This document shows positions 25,660 through 34,174 of a DNA stretch of 64,000 nt, one piece after another. A program made the translations under genes and the position numbers. Where the stretch lies: the NCBI GenBank assembly GCA_015067825.1, contig SVLQ01000005.1, forward strand, positions 115,233 through 179,232. Direction: 5' to 3'. The notes under the pieces were generated by a model. The model saw nothing but the letters and a program-made list of their open reading frames with translations, was not told the origin of the DNA and made no database searches. The stretch is from Oscillospiraceae bacterium (GTDB taxonomy: Bacteria > Bacillota > Clostridia > Oscillospirales > QAMX01). Numbering within the stretch: position 1 is the first letter of the stretch; each line of letters opens with the position of its first letter.

Positions 25660-27216
25660 GTGGGCAAATACTCCCAAAACAGCTATGAAAATCTGGAAAC
25701 CGGAGCGGTGAGCGAGCACAATCCCAATGCGATAAAAATGACATATACCGATCCGAACGGCGCACAGCAGACCGGTTACTCGATCGACAACCGAATGTAC
25801 AAAGATGAAGCCGGACTGCAGCGCATCGACAACGGCTCGATCGTCACCAATGCGTCAGGCACGAAATCGTGGGTGATGACCGATGCGGGCGGTGTGGACT
25901 ACGGCGAATACCAGCGCCAGCAGGCGATGGCCGCACAGCCGAGCGAACATCTCGTCTCCGCTCAAAATGCAGCGATGGCGGCGGCCAATCAGCGGACGGA
26001 GGCCGACATTGCCGCTATCGAACAAAATCGCCCGAAGATCGACGCACAGTACAATGATCTTGCGCGGCAGAACTATCAAGGCTACATGCAAAGCGGCAAA
26101 GCGCTGGCCAACAGCCTCGCCTCGCAGGGGCTTTACAACAGCGGCTATTCCGACACCGCCAAGATCGCCCAAACGACCAATTACCGCGCACAGCATAACG
26201 CCAACGAACGCGCCCGTCTGGAGGCGCTCGCCGAACTCGATCACCAAATCAGCCTTGCCCGCCTGAACGGCTCGGCGAATTTGAACGAGTTGGAGGCGCA
26301 GTACGCGCAGATGCTGAACGAACAGGTCAACGCCGACCGCGAATATGCGTATCGGCAGCAGCGCGACTGGATTGCCGATCAACGCTACGACGATGAATGG
26401 GCGTTCACGCAGAACCAGTGGGAATACCAAAAAGAGCGGGACAAACTCGCGCAGGACAACTGGCAGAAAGAGTTCGACGCGGCGCAAAATCAGGTTCTTT
26501 GGGAACAGCGTATGTACGAGCAAAACGCTCAGAGCGAGGCCGAACAGCGTGCGATCGCCAATGCCTATGCCGCGGCAGACATCGGTGATTTCAGCCAGCT
26601 GGAGGCGCTGGGGATCGACACAACGAACGCAAAAAAACTCTATGAGATAGAACTGCAGGGGACATATCGAAACAGCGACGGCAACGTCAGCAGTAGCGGA
26701 AACAACACTTCGGTCGGCAGTACCTTTGGCGGAAGTGACGTCTCGGCAGAATTTGACAAACTGTATGAGAATAACAAAGAAAACTACTACCAAACGATTG
26801 AGTATGCGCGTAGTTTTGCGGAAAACCAGTACGGAGTTCCGAAACGTGACTTTTACAGTCAACTCAACAACAACGCCAAATATCTGGAAAAAACTTACGG
26901 TGAAAATTTTGGCGAACTCTATAAGCAGGTCGTGCTGGAGAATGCTGCAGCACTTCACGCGGCAGCGGCAGCCAATGCCGCGGAACCTGTTCCGGCAGTG
27001 ACCTTTGACGATGCGGAAACGCGCGTGCGGGAGGTTTTGTACAGCGGAGCCGATGGAACACGGATCACAGACCCGGAACAGCTGACACAGCTGGTGAAAG
27101 AGATCAATCAAATGGACATTTCCAACGACGCCCTTGCACGCTTGCTGGCAAAGTACGGTCTGGGCGAGATCTGGAACTCCATGAATGCGGAGACCGACAA
27201 AAATGCGGATCACTGA
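25660..27216 (+). CDS. putative internal virion (ejection) protein
   Basis: The 518-residue protein is rich in Gln, Asn, Ala and Tyr, and its middle (about residues 110-310) is a long helical, coiled-coil-prone region. There is no signal peptide and no enzyme motif. Position after the coat gene and before the polyvalent protein, plus composition, is like ejected proteins of podoviruses (gp16/gp20 class), but no family is recognised. The start is GTG at 25660 behind AAGGAGGA. It overlaps the next gene by 14 bases. Confidence 0.5.
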   Translation: MGKYSQNSYENLETGAVSEHNPNAIKMTYTDPNGAQQTGYSIDNRMYKDEAGLQRIDNGSIVTNASGTKSWVMTDAGGVDYGEYQRQQAMAAQPSEHLVSAQNAAMAAANQRTEADIAAIEQNRPKIDAQYNDLARQNYQGYMQSGKALANSLASQGLYNSGYSDTAKIAQTTNYRAQHNANERARLEALAELDHQISLARLNGSANLNELEAQYAQMLNEQVNADREYAYRQQRDWIADQRYDDEWAFTQNQWEYQKERDKLAQDNWQKEFDAAQNQVLWEQRMYEQNAQSEAEQRAIANAYAAADIGDFSQLEALGIDTTNAKKLYEIELQGTYRNSDGNVSSSGNNTSVGSTFGGSDVSAEFDKLYENNKENYYQTIEYARSFAENQYGVPKRDFYSQLNNNAKYLEKTYGENFGELYKQVVLENAAALHAAAAANAAEPVPAVTFDDAETRVREVLYSGADGTRITDPEQLTQLVKEINQMDISNDALARLLAKYGLGEIWNSMNAETDKNADH

Positions 27217-30200
27217 TGCGGATCGCAGAAATGTGCGCCAACGCTACGGCGGCACGACTGTACGCGTGACGGCGGATGATCGAGCGGCAGTTGCAGAGTT
27301 TAGTCGGCGGCGAACACCGGAAGAGGCTGCCACACAACCGGTAGAGGAACGAAATCGGTCACTGCTCGATGAAGCCGCGCGGTATATAGCTGAAGTTTCG
27401 AACGGGAACATTGGGGAACTAGGGCGTGGACCGGTTTTTACGGATGCGGTACGGCGGAATCAGCAAATATACGATACATGGTTTAGAAACCGAGAGGAAG
27501 AGAAGGCGGAGGAACCGGTGGTTTCCTATACCCCGAGGAATCCTTTGGCCGGGATGACCGGGGCAGATTTGGCTCGGGCAGAGTTTTTGGAACTGGTACA
27601 GAAAAATACAGCCGAAGAACAGCGAAAAGAGAATGAGGCTTTGGCCAATACAGAGATAACCTATCTGCCGAATGGCACGGTGATTACGACGAACCCTCAA
27701 AAAACCTCGCCGTATAAAGATGCTATGCCGCAAAACGGTTTGCCTTCCGTCAATGCGGTCAACCAAAAAATAGAAGAACAAATATCGCAGGCAAAGCCGT
27801 ATATCGAGGCGGTCCAGCGCGGTGAAATACCGGATTTGCCGGAAACAACCGATCCGGTTTTGAAGAGTGTATTTGAACGCCTGATGACCCCGGAAGGCAG
27901 CTATTCTGCCGGAATCGAAAACCGTGAAGACTTTGCGGAAATGTCGCAGCCGGTGCGGCTGGAGGCGCCGGAAGTGGAGAAAACGGCAGTTGTTTCCCAT
28001 TCGTCGTCTATGACCAAAGAGGCGGCAATGCGGGCGACACGTATGACGAACCAAATTGATCCTCTTTATGACTACATCAACAACATCGACGGATACCGTG
28101 ACCTGAACGCGAACAGTGTGCAGACGGAGTTTGCGCGATACGATCATCTGGAAGAATCCGAACGGAAAATCTACACCTATCTCTACCGATCACAAGGCAA
28201 AGAATCGGCGGAAGCTTATCTGAACACGCTGGCCAACAGGCTGACAGATCGGATGGCTGCAGCCAACGCAGAAGTCATCCGCCAAAATATCGAAGATATG
28301 CCGTGGCTTGCCCCGTTGTATGCCGTCGGATCTGTACCGACAAATTTGATCGGCGGTGTAGTTGGTGCGGTGGATATGCTGTGGCAAACCGTTAGAAATG
28401 GTGAGGTCGACATCAACTCCGATGCGCAGCGATTCGCAAGGTATGGCCGAACAGTGCGGTCAATCGCCACAGAGGACATGGGTGCGGTGGGAAAGTTCTT
28501 TACCGATACGGTTCTTTCTGCGGCAGAAAGCGGTTTGGCAGCACTTTTACCCGGCGGTACGATCGCACTTGCGGCAAGTGCCGGAACGGCGACGGCACAG
28601 GAAACGATCCAACGCGGCGGCAGCGCTTGGCAGGCCTTGGCAGCCGGCGGCGCGGCGGCGATATTTGAAGGGCTGTTTGAAAAACTGAGCATCAGCAATT
28701 TAGAGGCCCTGCAGCAGGTGAAACCGGAAACGGTGAAGCAGGTGATTGGGGAACTGGGGAAAACCGTGCTGGTCAATTTTGAGGAAGAGCTTGCAACCGA
28801 AGCCGCAAACATTGCGTTCGATGCGCTCTTTCTGGGGGATGCGTCGGCGTGGGACCAGTCAATGGAGGCGTATCGTCAGCAGGGAAAAACTGAGGCAGAA
28901 GCTTTTTGGGCGACAATGAAAGATAACGCGATCCAAACCGCATTGGCCGGTGTATCCGGTGCGGTGATGGGCGGCATGTTTGGTGCGGCAAGCACACCGG
29001 GAATGTATACACGCAGTCATATCACAAGGGAATCAGTTGAAAATCGCGATACCGCACAGGAGATAACGGAAAGCGGACAGTATCCGTTTGACCACACCGG
29101 CAAACGTACTGTAAAAGAAATACCAACTGTGGCTCAAACCGTGAATCTGTCATCGGAAGATTTGGGAAAGCCGCGGGCAGCTATTTTCGACAATAGTATC
29201 GTGCGGGAAGATTCTTTTGTTCCCAAACCGGCAACTGGCCTTCCTACTGATCTTACCGCCAAAGTCGAGGCGCAGCGCGCGGCCGGAGGCGGTGTGGTTT
29301 CTGACGGTATTCCTGCTTGGATGACATCTCGGGAAAAGCGTGCTTTGAATGCGGTTGCCCAATCGCAGCAGCTGGTGGTGCGATTTGCGTCAGAGGGTGA
29401 GCTCTCAGGCGGAACGCTCGGCTACCTCGACGGCGACACGATCGTGCTGAACCCGGAAAGCAAACAGCCGGTTTTGGACACCTACATACATGAGGTCACG
29501 CACGCCCTGAAGCAGACCGCTCCGGAAAGTTATCGGCAGTACCAGCAAGGTATCCTCGATATCCTCGGTGACGAAACCCTGAACAGCCGGACGCAGATCG
29601 CGGTGGAAAAGCTGCGCGAGCGTTACGAAACTGCGCTGGGTGGGGCGAGTGAATCACAACTCAACGACGAGTTGACAGCAGAGTTTACCTCGTGGGTGTT
29701 GCAGACGAACGTGCAGACCCTGGAAAACATTGCGGGAATCCACCGCAATGTTTTCCAACGCGTCTACGATGCGCTAAGCGAGGTTTGGCAGCGAATCAAG
29801 CTCGGTGCGTCGGATGGCGAAGCATCGGCGTCGCTGAAAAACGTTCTTGGACTGGATCTCGACGATGTTGATGTCGAACGGATCGAAAGCACACTGGAAG
29901 CACTGCGGGAGGTGTTTGGCGAAAGCGAAGCGAACGTCCGCACGGTTGGCCGTAGCCACGAAGCGGGAGTGCCGTCCTACCGTTTGGCAGAACAAAGTGA
30001 AATTTTGTCGAACGAAGGTTCTGAAAAGGGGTTTACAAGTAGTATTCTGGATGGTATAATAGATCGTGAGAATGTGATAAGAGACGGTTCGCATATGAAA
30101 AACGGACAATTGCAACCGAACGTCACATACCAAGCTGGGGAACACGAGTATTTGTATCGAACAGATGAAAAAGGACGAATTGCATTCATATTAGTAGAGC

Positions 30201-30538
30201 ATTTGCGATCAAAAACTCATAAGGGGAGGTGGCGCCATACTCCGAATACGCAGGAAAAGTTGACCACAGATCATGCCGCGCATTTGATCGGAGATCAGTT
30301 CGGAGGATCGAATAAGATTGATAACTTGATTTCTATGCATGGAGAACTCAATACCGGTGATTACTTACGTATGGAACGGTTTTGGAGACAAGTCATCGAT
30401 ATGGGGGCTGATGTTTCGGTCGAATTCCGTGTGAGTTACAATGGTGACTCAAAACGGCCGTCCGGATTTAGTATTAAAGCTAAAATAGGTGATACATCAA
30501 AAACGTACACTTATGCTAATACAAAAGGAGCTACATAA
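27203..30538 (+). CDS. polyvalent phage protein with HEVTH metallopeptidase-like region and C-terminal DNA/RNA nuclease toxin
   Basis: The 1111-residue protein is the last gene of the virion operon and looks like the toxin carrier. Residues 1-350 are hydrophilic and helical. Residues 365-600 contain several Ala/Gly-rich hydrophobic segments (for example LIGGVVGAVDMLW and GTIALAASAGTATA), as in membrane-penetrating ejected proteins. At 763-767 is HEVTH, with NDELTAEF about 60 residues later as possible third ligand, a gluzincin-type metallopeptidase pattern. A linker ends at SYRLAEQSEIL (about 925-935). The tip from about 961 has DHAAHLIGDQFGGSNKIDNL, the core of the Endonuclea_NS_2 DNA/RNA non-specific nucleases used by polymorphic toxins. 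The immunity gene starts at the next base after the stop codon. Confidence 0.8.
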   Translation: MRITDADRRNVRQRYGGTTVRVTADDRAAVAEFSRRRTPEEAATQPVEERNRSLLDEAARYIAEVSNGNIGELGRGPVFTDAVRRNQQIYDTWFRNREEEKAEEPVVSYTPRNPLAGMTGADLARAEFLELVQKNTAEEQRKENEALANTEITYLPNGTVITTNPQKTSPYKDAMPQNGLPSVNAVNQKIEEQISQAKPYIEAVQRGEIPDLPETTDPVLKSVFERLMTPEGSYSAGIENREDFAEMSQPVRLEAPEVEKTAVVSHSSSMTKEAAMRATRMTNQIDPLYDYINNIDGYRDLNANSVQTEFARYDHLEESERKIYTYLYRSQGKESAEAYLNTLANRLTDRMAAANAEVIRQNIEDMPWLAPLYAVGSVPTNLIGGVVGAVDMLWQTVRNGEVDINSDAQRFARYGRTVRSIATEDMGAVGKFFTDTVLSAAESGLAALLPGGTIALAASAGTATAQETIQRGGSAWQALAAGGAAAIFEGLFEKLSISNLEALQQVKPETVKQVIGELGKTVLVNFEEELATEAANIAFDALFLGDASAWDQSMEAYRQQGKTEAEAFWATMKDNAIQTALAGVSGAVMGGMFGAASTPGMYTRSHITRESVENRDTAQEITESGQYPFDHTGKRTVKEIPTVAQTVNLSSEDLGKPRAAIFDNSIVREDSFVPKPATGLPTDLTAKVEAQRAAGGGVVSDGIPAWMTSREKRALNAVAQSQQLVVRFASEGELSGGTLGYLDGDTIVLNPESKQPVLDTYIHEVTHALKQTAPESYRQYQQGILDILGDETLNSRTQIAVEKLRERYETALGGASESQLNDELTAEFTSWVLQTNVQTLENIAGIHRNVFQRVYDALSEVWQRIKLGASDGEASASLKNVLGLDLDDVDVERIESTLEALREVFGESEANVRTVGRSHEAGVPSYRLAEQSEILSNEGSEKGFTSSILDGIIDRENVIRDGSHMKNGQLQPNVTYQAGEHEYLYRTDEKGRIAFILVEHLRSKTHKGRWRHTPNTQEKLTTDHAAHLIGDQFGGSNKIDNLISMHGELNTGDYLRMERFWRQVIDMGADVSVEFRVSYNGDSKRPSGFSIKAKIGDTSKTYTYANTKGAT
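29355..30038 (+). repeat. carrier linker repeat, master copy
   Basis: This segment of the carrier gene, from TTGCCCAATCGCAGCAG to just past GAAAAGGGGTTTACAA, recurs at 33491-34174 with a constant offset of 4136 bases, no indels and only a few substitutions. Shorter parts recur at 35255 and 37249. Confidence 0.9.
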
Positions 30539-30991
30539 ATGGGAAACAAATGCTTTGAAGATGAGTTTGTGGAGATTCAAGCGGAATGGATAGAATTGGC
30601 AGCGGAAGCGGTGGGAAATACCGTAGTAGACAAGATTTGCGCCTATGTTTCGATGGAAAAAGGTCATTTCTTTATGCCGGATGTTTTCTTTGTTGTCGAC
30701 AACAGGGTTGTTGCCAAGGAAAAAGTTATAACGCCGTACAGGGTCTTATCGGCTTTTATGGATCAATATAGTGATAGCATGCTAAAGATGTTTAGACTTT
30801 GTGAGTCCTATGAACGTCCATGTCCCACCGAGTTCAAACTGATATATGATATGAATCGGGAAACGCTGGAAGCGAAATATCAGTATGAACCAGTTGTTGA
30901 TTGGAATCCCCGCAGTGATAAAAACCTTCACGCCCCATTCGAGGAGTGGTTTGCCGAGATGCAACAGAGTTTAGACTCGGAAACGAAATAG
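30539..30991 (+). CDS. YezG/DUF600-like immunity protein (unit 0)
   Basis: The 150-residue acidic cytosolic protein starts at the base after the toxin stop codon, with its AAAGGAGC site inside the toxin gene, so the pair is co-translated. The pattern RPCPTEFKLIYDMNRETLEAKYQYEP matches the C-terminal core of YezG (DUF600) antitoxins, which in Bacillus neutralise the LXG nuclease YeeF, itself a DNA/RNA non-specific nuclease. It should bind and inhibit the NS_2 tip just upstream. The C-terminal part is almost identical to the unit 4 immunity protein, while the N-terminal half differs. Confidence 0.75.
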   Translation: MGNKCFEDEFVEIQAEWIELAAEAVGNTVVDKICAYVSMEKGHFFMPDVFFVVDNRVVAKEKVITPYRVLSAFMDQYSDSMLKMFRLCESYERPCPTEFKLIYDMNRETLEAKYQYEPVVDWNPRSDKNLHAPFEEWFAEMQQSLDSETK

Positions 30992-31057
30992 AAAGAAATA
31001 TACTTTATCTGAGGAAGCGTCAAAATTGAACCTGTCAACAATGTTTGGACGTTTACG

Positions 31058-31372
31058 ATGGTGGTTGGCGGGGAACAAGTGACCGTGGTGTATAAAAACG
31101 GGGGACCCGATTTCACACCGTATGTAAAAGCAAAAGTGAAAGTGGAGTGTACCGGCAATCGCGGCGTTGATGCCCGGCGAGCGGATGCGGCTCTGTGGAA
31201 AACCGAAAACCGTCAGCCGCCGAGGGGCTGTGTGCGTCATCACACGGCAGACGGGATGACGATCCAATGGGTACCGAAAGAGATACATGAGAAGTTTTCG
31301 CACGAAGGCTTCGTTGCGAAAATGAAGAGACTGAAGAAACAAAATAACTATAGAGTCGATAAGAAACAATAG
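31058..31372 (+). CDS. orphan WHH-type HNH nuclease toxin tip (unit 1)
   Basis: The frame is open from 31013 (after an in-frame TGA at 31010-31012) to 31372. The only ATG, at 31058, has no convincing ribosome binding site, so this is a C-terminal toxin tip without carrier. The sequence VVYKNGGPDFTPYVKAKVKV, TGNRGVDARRADAALW and GCVRHHTADGMTIQWVPKEIHEKFSHEGF fits the HNH/EndoVII nuclease toxins of the WHH group, with Arg replacing Trp before HH. A nuclease role is inferred from the motif. The SUKH gene behind it is the expected immunity partner. Confidence 0.7.
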   Translation: MVVGGEQVTVVYKNGGPDFTPYVKAKVKVECTGNRGVDARRADAALWKTENRQPPRGCVRHHTADGMTIQWVPKEIHEKFSHEGFVAKMKRLKKQNNYRVDKKQ

Positions 31373-31387
31373 GAGGTACGTTATCAT

Positions 31388-31897
31388 ATGTATGTTGAAA
31401 ACCTGGAGCCCTTTGGTCCTAACAAAGAAGAGAATATTCGACGAGTTGAGAACGGGGAAGAGGTAAAATTTCCGGCGGATTATCGTGAGTTTTTGTTGAC
31501 AGTCGGTGGAGGAATGTTTCCGAATGTGCGCGAACTGCCTAAAGAGAATCGTCCTAAAATTCTTGGAATCTCTGCGCTTAGCGATGGCGTAGAGTTTTTT
31601 GATCGTATTCGCGCTTTGTTTGGTTGTATTCGTGAGCAAAACCTGAAGTATGATATAGAAAATACCCTGTGGCAGTGGGATTGGGATGAAGAGGCAATTG
31701 AAAATCCCTACAAGATAATCCCTATTGGCATAAGTGAGTGTGGGAATTTGTTTGTCATGGAGTTGAGTAAAGAATACTATGGAAACATAAGCTATGTTGA
31801 CAGACAAGAATTGTTTGATATAACAAAAGAGGAAGAAGCATATTTTTTTCCAATTGCAGATAGCTTTACGGAACTTTTAGAGATGATCAATAAATAA
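31388..31897 (+). CDS. SUKH (SMI1/KNR4) immunity protein (unit 1)
   Basis: The 169-residue protein has the SUKH signature FPADYREFLLTVGGG near residue 35 and the usual end SFTELLEMINK. SUKH proteins are the most common immunity partners of nuclease-type polymorphic toxins and act in the cytosol by binding the toxin. The ATG at 31388 lies behind AGGAGGTACG. It follows the WHH tip by 15 bases and ends at a terminator. It is related to the unit 5 SUKH protein but clearly diverged. Confidence 0.85.
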   Translation: MYVENLEPFGPNKEENIRRVENGEEVKFPADYREFLLTVGGGMFPNVRELPKENRPKILGISALSDGVEFFDRIRALFGCIREQNLKYDIENTLWQWDWDEEAIENPYKIIPIGISECGNLFVMELSKEYYGNISYVDRQELFDITKEEEAYFFPIADSFTELLEMINK

Positions 31898-31913
31898 CGG
31901 ATCCTAATCCTGA

Positions 31914-31946
31914 AGACCACTTTGTAAAAACAAAGTGGTCTTTTTT
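31914..31946 (+). terminator. terminator of unit 1
   Basis: Hairpin GACCACTTTGT / ACAAAGTGGTC followed by six Ts. Confidence 0.85.
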
Positions 31947-31965
31947 GTTGTGAAAACGAAATTGA

Positions 31966-32925
31966 AAGAAGATTAGGCTTAGTATACCGGACGGAAAACA
32001 GGGTACGTCAATCAATGAAAGAACCGGGGAAATCGGAGGATGGTTCAGTGAACCGGGAAAAGAGGCCCAAACCATACAAGCTGCGCTCGAGCAGGGCGGA
32101 AAATGGATCGCCGATTACGATGGCGAACGCAATCAGCTCTACGAGCAAGCCGGTTTTGTAGCGGTCTCGCGCACCCGTTTTGAAGCCAAAGAAGCACCGG
32201 AAGGATGGGATACGGAAACCGCTGGTACACCGAATTTGGTGTTTTGGGTACATAAAGACGATGTCGATGCAGGAACGGCAGAAAAAACAAACGTCAAAGC
32301 GCTGCCGGAAGAGGAAACCGTAGAAATTGCCGCAGCGCATTGCAAGGATACTCTGACCAAGCAGGAAAAGCTCAAACAAAACGCAACCGAAGAAAAAAAC
32401 GATTCCGATACCACAGAAGCACTTGACAATGGCACGGAAGATGATATAATGAACATAGGTTCTGTAATAACAGACGGTTCCCATATGGAAAACGGATATG
32501 TGAAGCCGAACGTTGTCTACAAAACCGGTGAGCATGATTATCTTTACCGTAGTGATGACAGGAGCCGAATTGTCCACGTTAAGGCAAAAGAATTAAGGCT
32601 GAAAAAACATACAGGTCGTCTGCCCTATGTAAAGATGACGCTGCAGAAGTTGTTGATGGACGATGCCGGACATCTGATCGGGGATCAGTTTGGCGGTTCC
32701 GGGCAGCGCGATAACGTGTTGTCGCAGGCGAGGTCGGTTAATCGCGGCGAGTATCTGGAGATTGAGCGAACATGGAGGAAAGCACTGAATGCAGGTCAAA
32801 CGGTATCCGCGGATATCCATATACACTATGAAGGAGATTCAATGCGACCGAGCGGTTTTACCGTGATTTTTGCGATTGACGGAAAACCGTATAAAAAGAC
32901 TCTTCAAAATACAAATACGAGGTGA
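31966..32925 (+). CDS. orphan toxin fragment: polyvalent-protein domain plus NS_2 nuclease tip (unit 2)
   Basis: The frame is open from 31966 with no ATG or ribosome binding site before a weak TTG at 32236, so it is a displaced 3' part of a larger gene. The first ~90 codons (GGWFSEPGKEAQTIQAALEQ, then EQAGFVAVSRTRF and APEGWD, ending PNLVFWVHKDD) form a domain absent from the intact carrier here. It resembles a domain of other phage polyvalent proteins. The tip has TDGSHMENGYVKPNVVYKTG and DDAGHLIGDQFGGSGQRDNV, the DNA/RNA non-specific nuclease core with a different sequence from units 0 and 4. A YezG-like gene follows. Confidence 0.7.
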   Translation, partial: KKIRLSIPDGKQGTSINERTGEIGGWFSEPGKEAQTIQAALEQGGKWIADYDGERNQLYEQAGFVAVSRTRFEAKEAPEGWDTETAGTPNLVFWVHKDDVDAGTAEKTNVKALPEEETVEIAAAHCKDTLTKQEKLKQNATEEKNDSDTTEALDNGTEDDIMNIGSVITDGSHMENGYVKPNVVYKTGEHDYLYRSDDRSRIVHVKAKELRLKKHTGRLPYVKMTLQKLLMDDAGHLIGDQFGGSGQRDNVLSQARSVNRGEYLEIERTWRKALNAGQTVSADIHIHYEGDSMRPSGFTVIFAIDGKPYKKTLQNTNTR

Positions 32926-32929
32926 AAAT

Positions 32930-33436
32930 ATGGATAGTCGTGTGTTCGAAGACCGTTTTATGGAAATTCAGACGGATATGATTGAAGCTGGATTAGAACT
33001 TTCTACAGAAGAACAGATTTCTAAAGTTTGTATATATGGATATTCAGAAAATGGATGTTCTTTTGCAAACGCACTCTTTGTCATTGGGGATCGAGTTTGC
33101 TCTTTGGGACACGTGAGAAAGCTTGATGATGAGACCTGGGCGTTTTTGGATGTAATTGGGGATGATTTGCTTAGACTGGAAAGACTCTGCAAGGAGAGTG
33201 ACCGCCCCTGCCCGACAGAACTGAGATTGATTTATGATGTTGAAACGGGGACACTCAATGCGAATTACCAATATGAGCGGATTCGTACGTCAATAAACGA
33301 CCCTGGAGTGGAAGCTATTTTGGATGCCTGGGAGGAAGACATTCAGAAGCAGTTGGACGAAGGCAAAACCGATTTAGAGATTCATGTCAGCGAGCCTAAA
33401 AAGAAAAAGAATTGGCTGAAATGGTGGAAAAAGTAA
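32930..33436 (+). CDS. YezG/DUF600-like immunity protein (unit 2)
   Basis: The 168-residue protein shares RPCPTELRLIYDVETGTLNANYQYE with the unit 0 and unit 4 proteins but is otherwise well diverged. It carries an extra basic tail (PKKKKNWLKWWKK). It starts at 32930 behind ACGAGGTGAAAAT, a few bases after the NS_2 tip stop codon. The expected partner is the unit 2 tip. The Trp/Lys-rich end is unlike the other copies and may affect location or oligomerisation. Confidence 0.75.
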   Translation: MDSRVFEDRFMEIQTDMIEAGLELSTEEQISKVCIYGYSENGCSFANALFVIGDRVCSLGHVRKLDDETWAFLDVIGDDLLRLERLCKESDRPCPTELRLIYDVETGTLNANYQYERIRTSINDPGVEAILDAWEEDIQKQLDEGKTDLEIHVSEPKKKKNWLKWWKK

Positions 33437-33447
33437 ATACCGAAGCG

Positions 33448-33527
33448 TAACTCGAAAGCCCGCCTTGTGAAAACAAGGCGGGCTTTCCTTTTGCCCAATC
33501 GCAGCAGCTGGTGGTGCGATTTGCGTC
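33448..33527 (+). repeat. unit junction repeat A: terminator fused to carrier linker
   Basis: This block holds the hairpin AGCCCGCCTTG TGAAAA CAAGGCGGGCT (33458-33485) and runs directly into TTGCCCAATCGCAGCAG of the carrier gene. The same block, with a handful of changes and one extra base, is at 37206-37286. The hairpin with its T-rich tail also serves as terminator of unit 2. Confidence 0.85.
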
Positions 33528-34174
33528 AGAGGGTGAGCTCTCAGGCGGAACGCTCGGCTACCTCGACGGCGATACGATCGTACTGAACCCGGAAAGCAAA
33601 CAGCCGGTTTTGGACACCTACATACATGAGGTCACGCACGCCCTGAAGCAGACCGCTCCGGAAAGCTATCGGCAGTACCAGCAAGGTATCCTCGATATCC
33701 TCGGTGACGAAACCCTGAACAGCCGAACGCAGATCGCGGTGGAAAAGCTGCGCGAGCGTTACGAAGCTGTGCTGGGTGGGGCGAGTGAATCACAACTCAA
33801 CGACGAGTTGACAGCAGAGTTTACCTCTTGGGTATTGCAGACGAACGTGCAGACCTTGGAAAACATTGCGGGAATCCACCGCAATGTTTTCCAACGCGTC
33901 TACGATGCGCTGAGCGAGGTTTGGCAGCGAATCAAGCTCGGTGCGTCGGATGGCGAAGCATCGGCGTCGCTGAAAAACGTTCTTGGACTGGATCTCGACG
34001 ATGTTGATGTCGAACGGATCGAAAGCACACTGGAAGCACTGCGGGGTGTGTTTGGCGAAAGCGAAGCGAACGTCCGCACGGTTGGCCGTAGCCACGAAGC
34101 GGGAGTGCCGTCCTACCGTTTGGCAGAACAAAGTGAAATTTTGTCGAACGAAGGTTCTGAAAAGGGATTTACAA
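33491..34174 (+). repeat. carrier linker repeat, second copy
   Basis: Near-identical to 29355-30038 at constant offset 4136. The divergence point after GGATTTACAA marks where a different toxin tip is attached. Confidence 0.9.
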
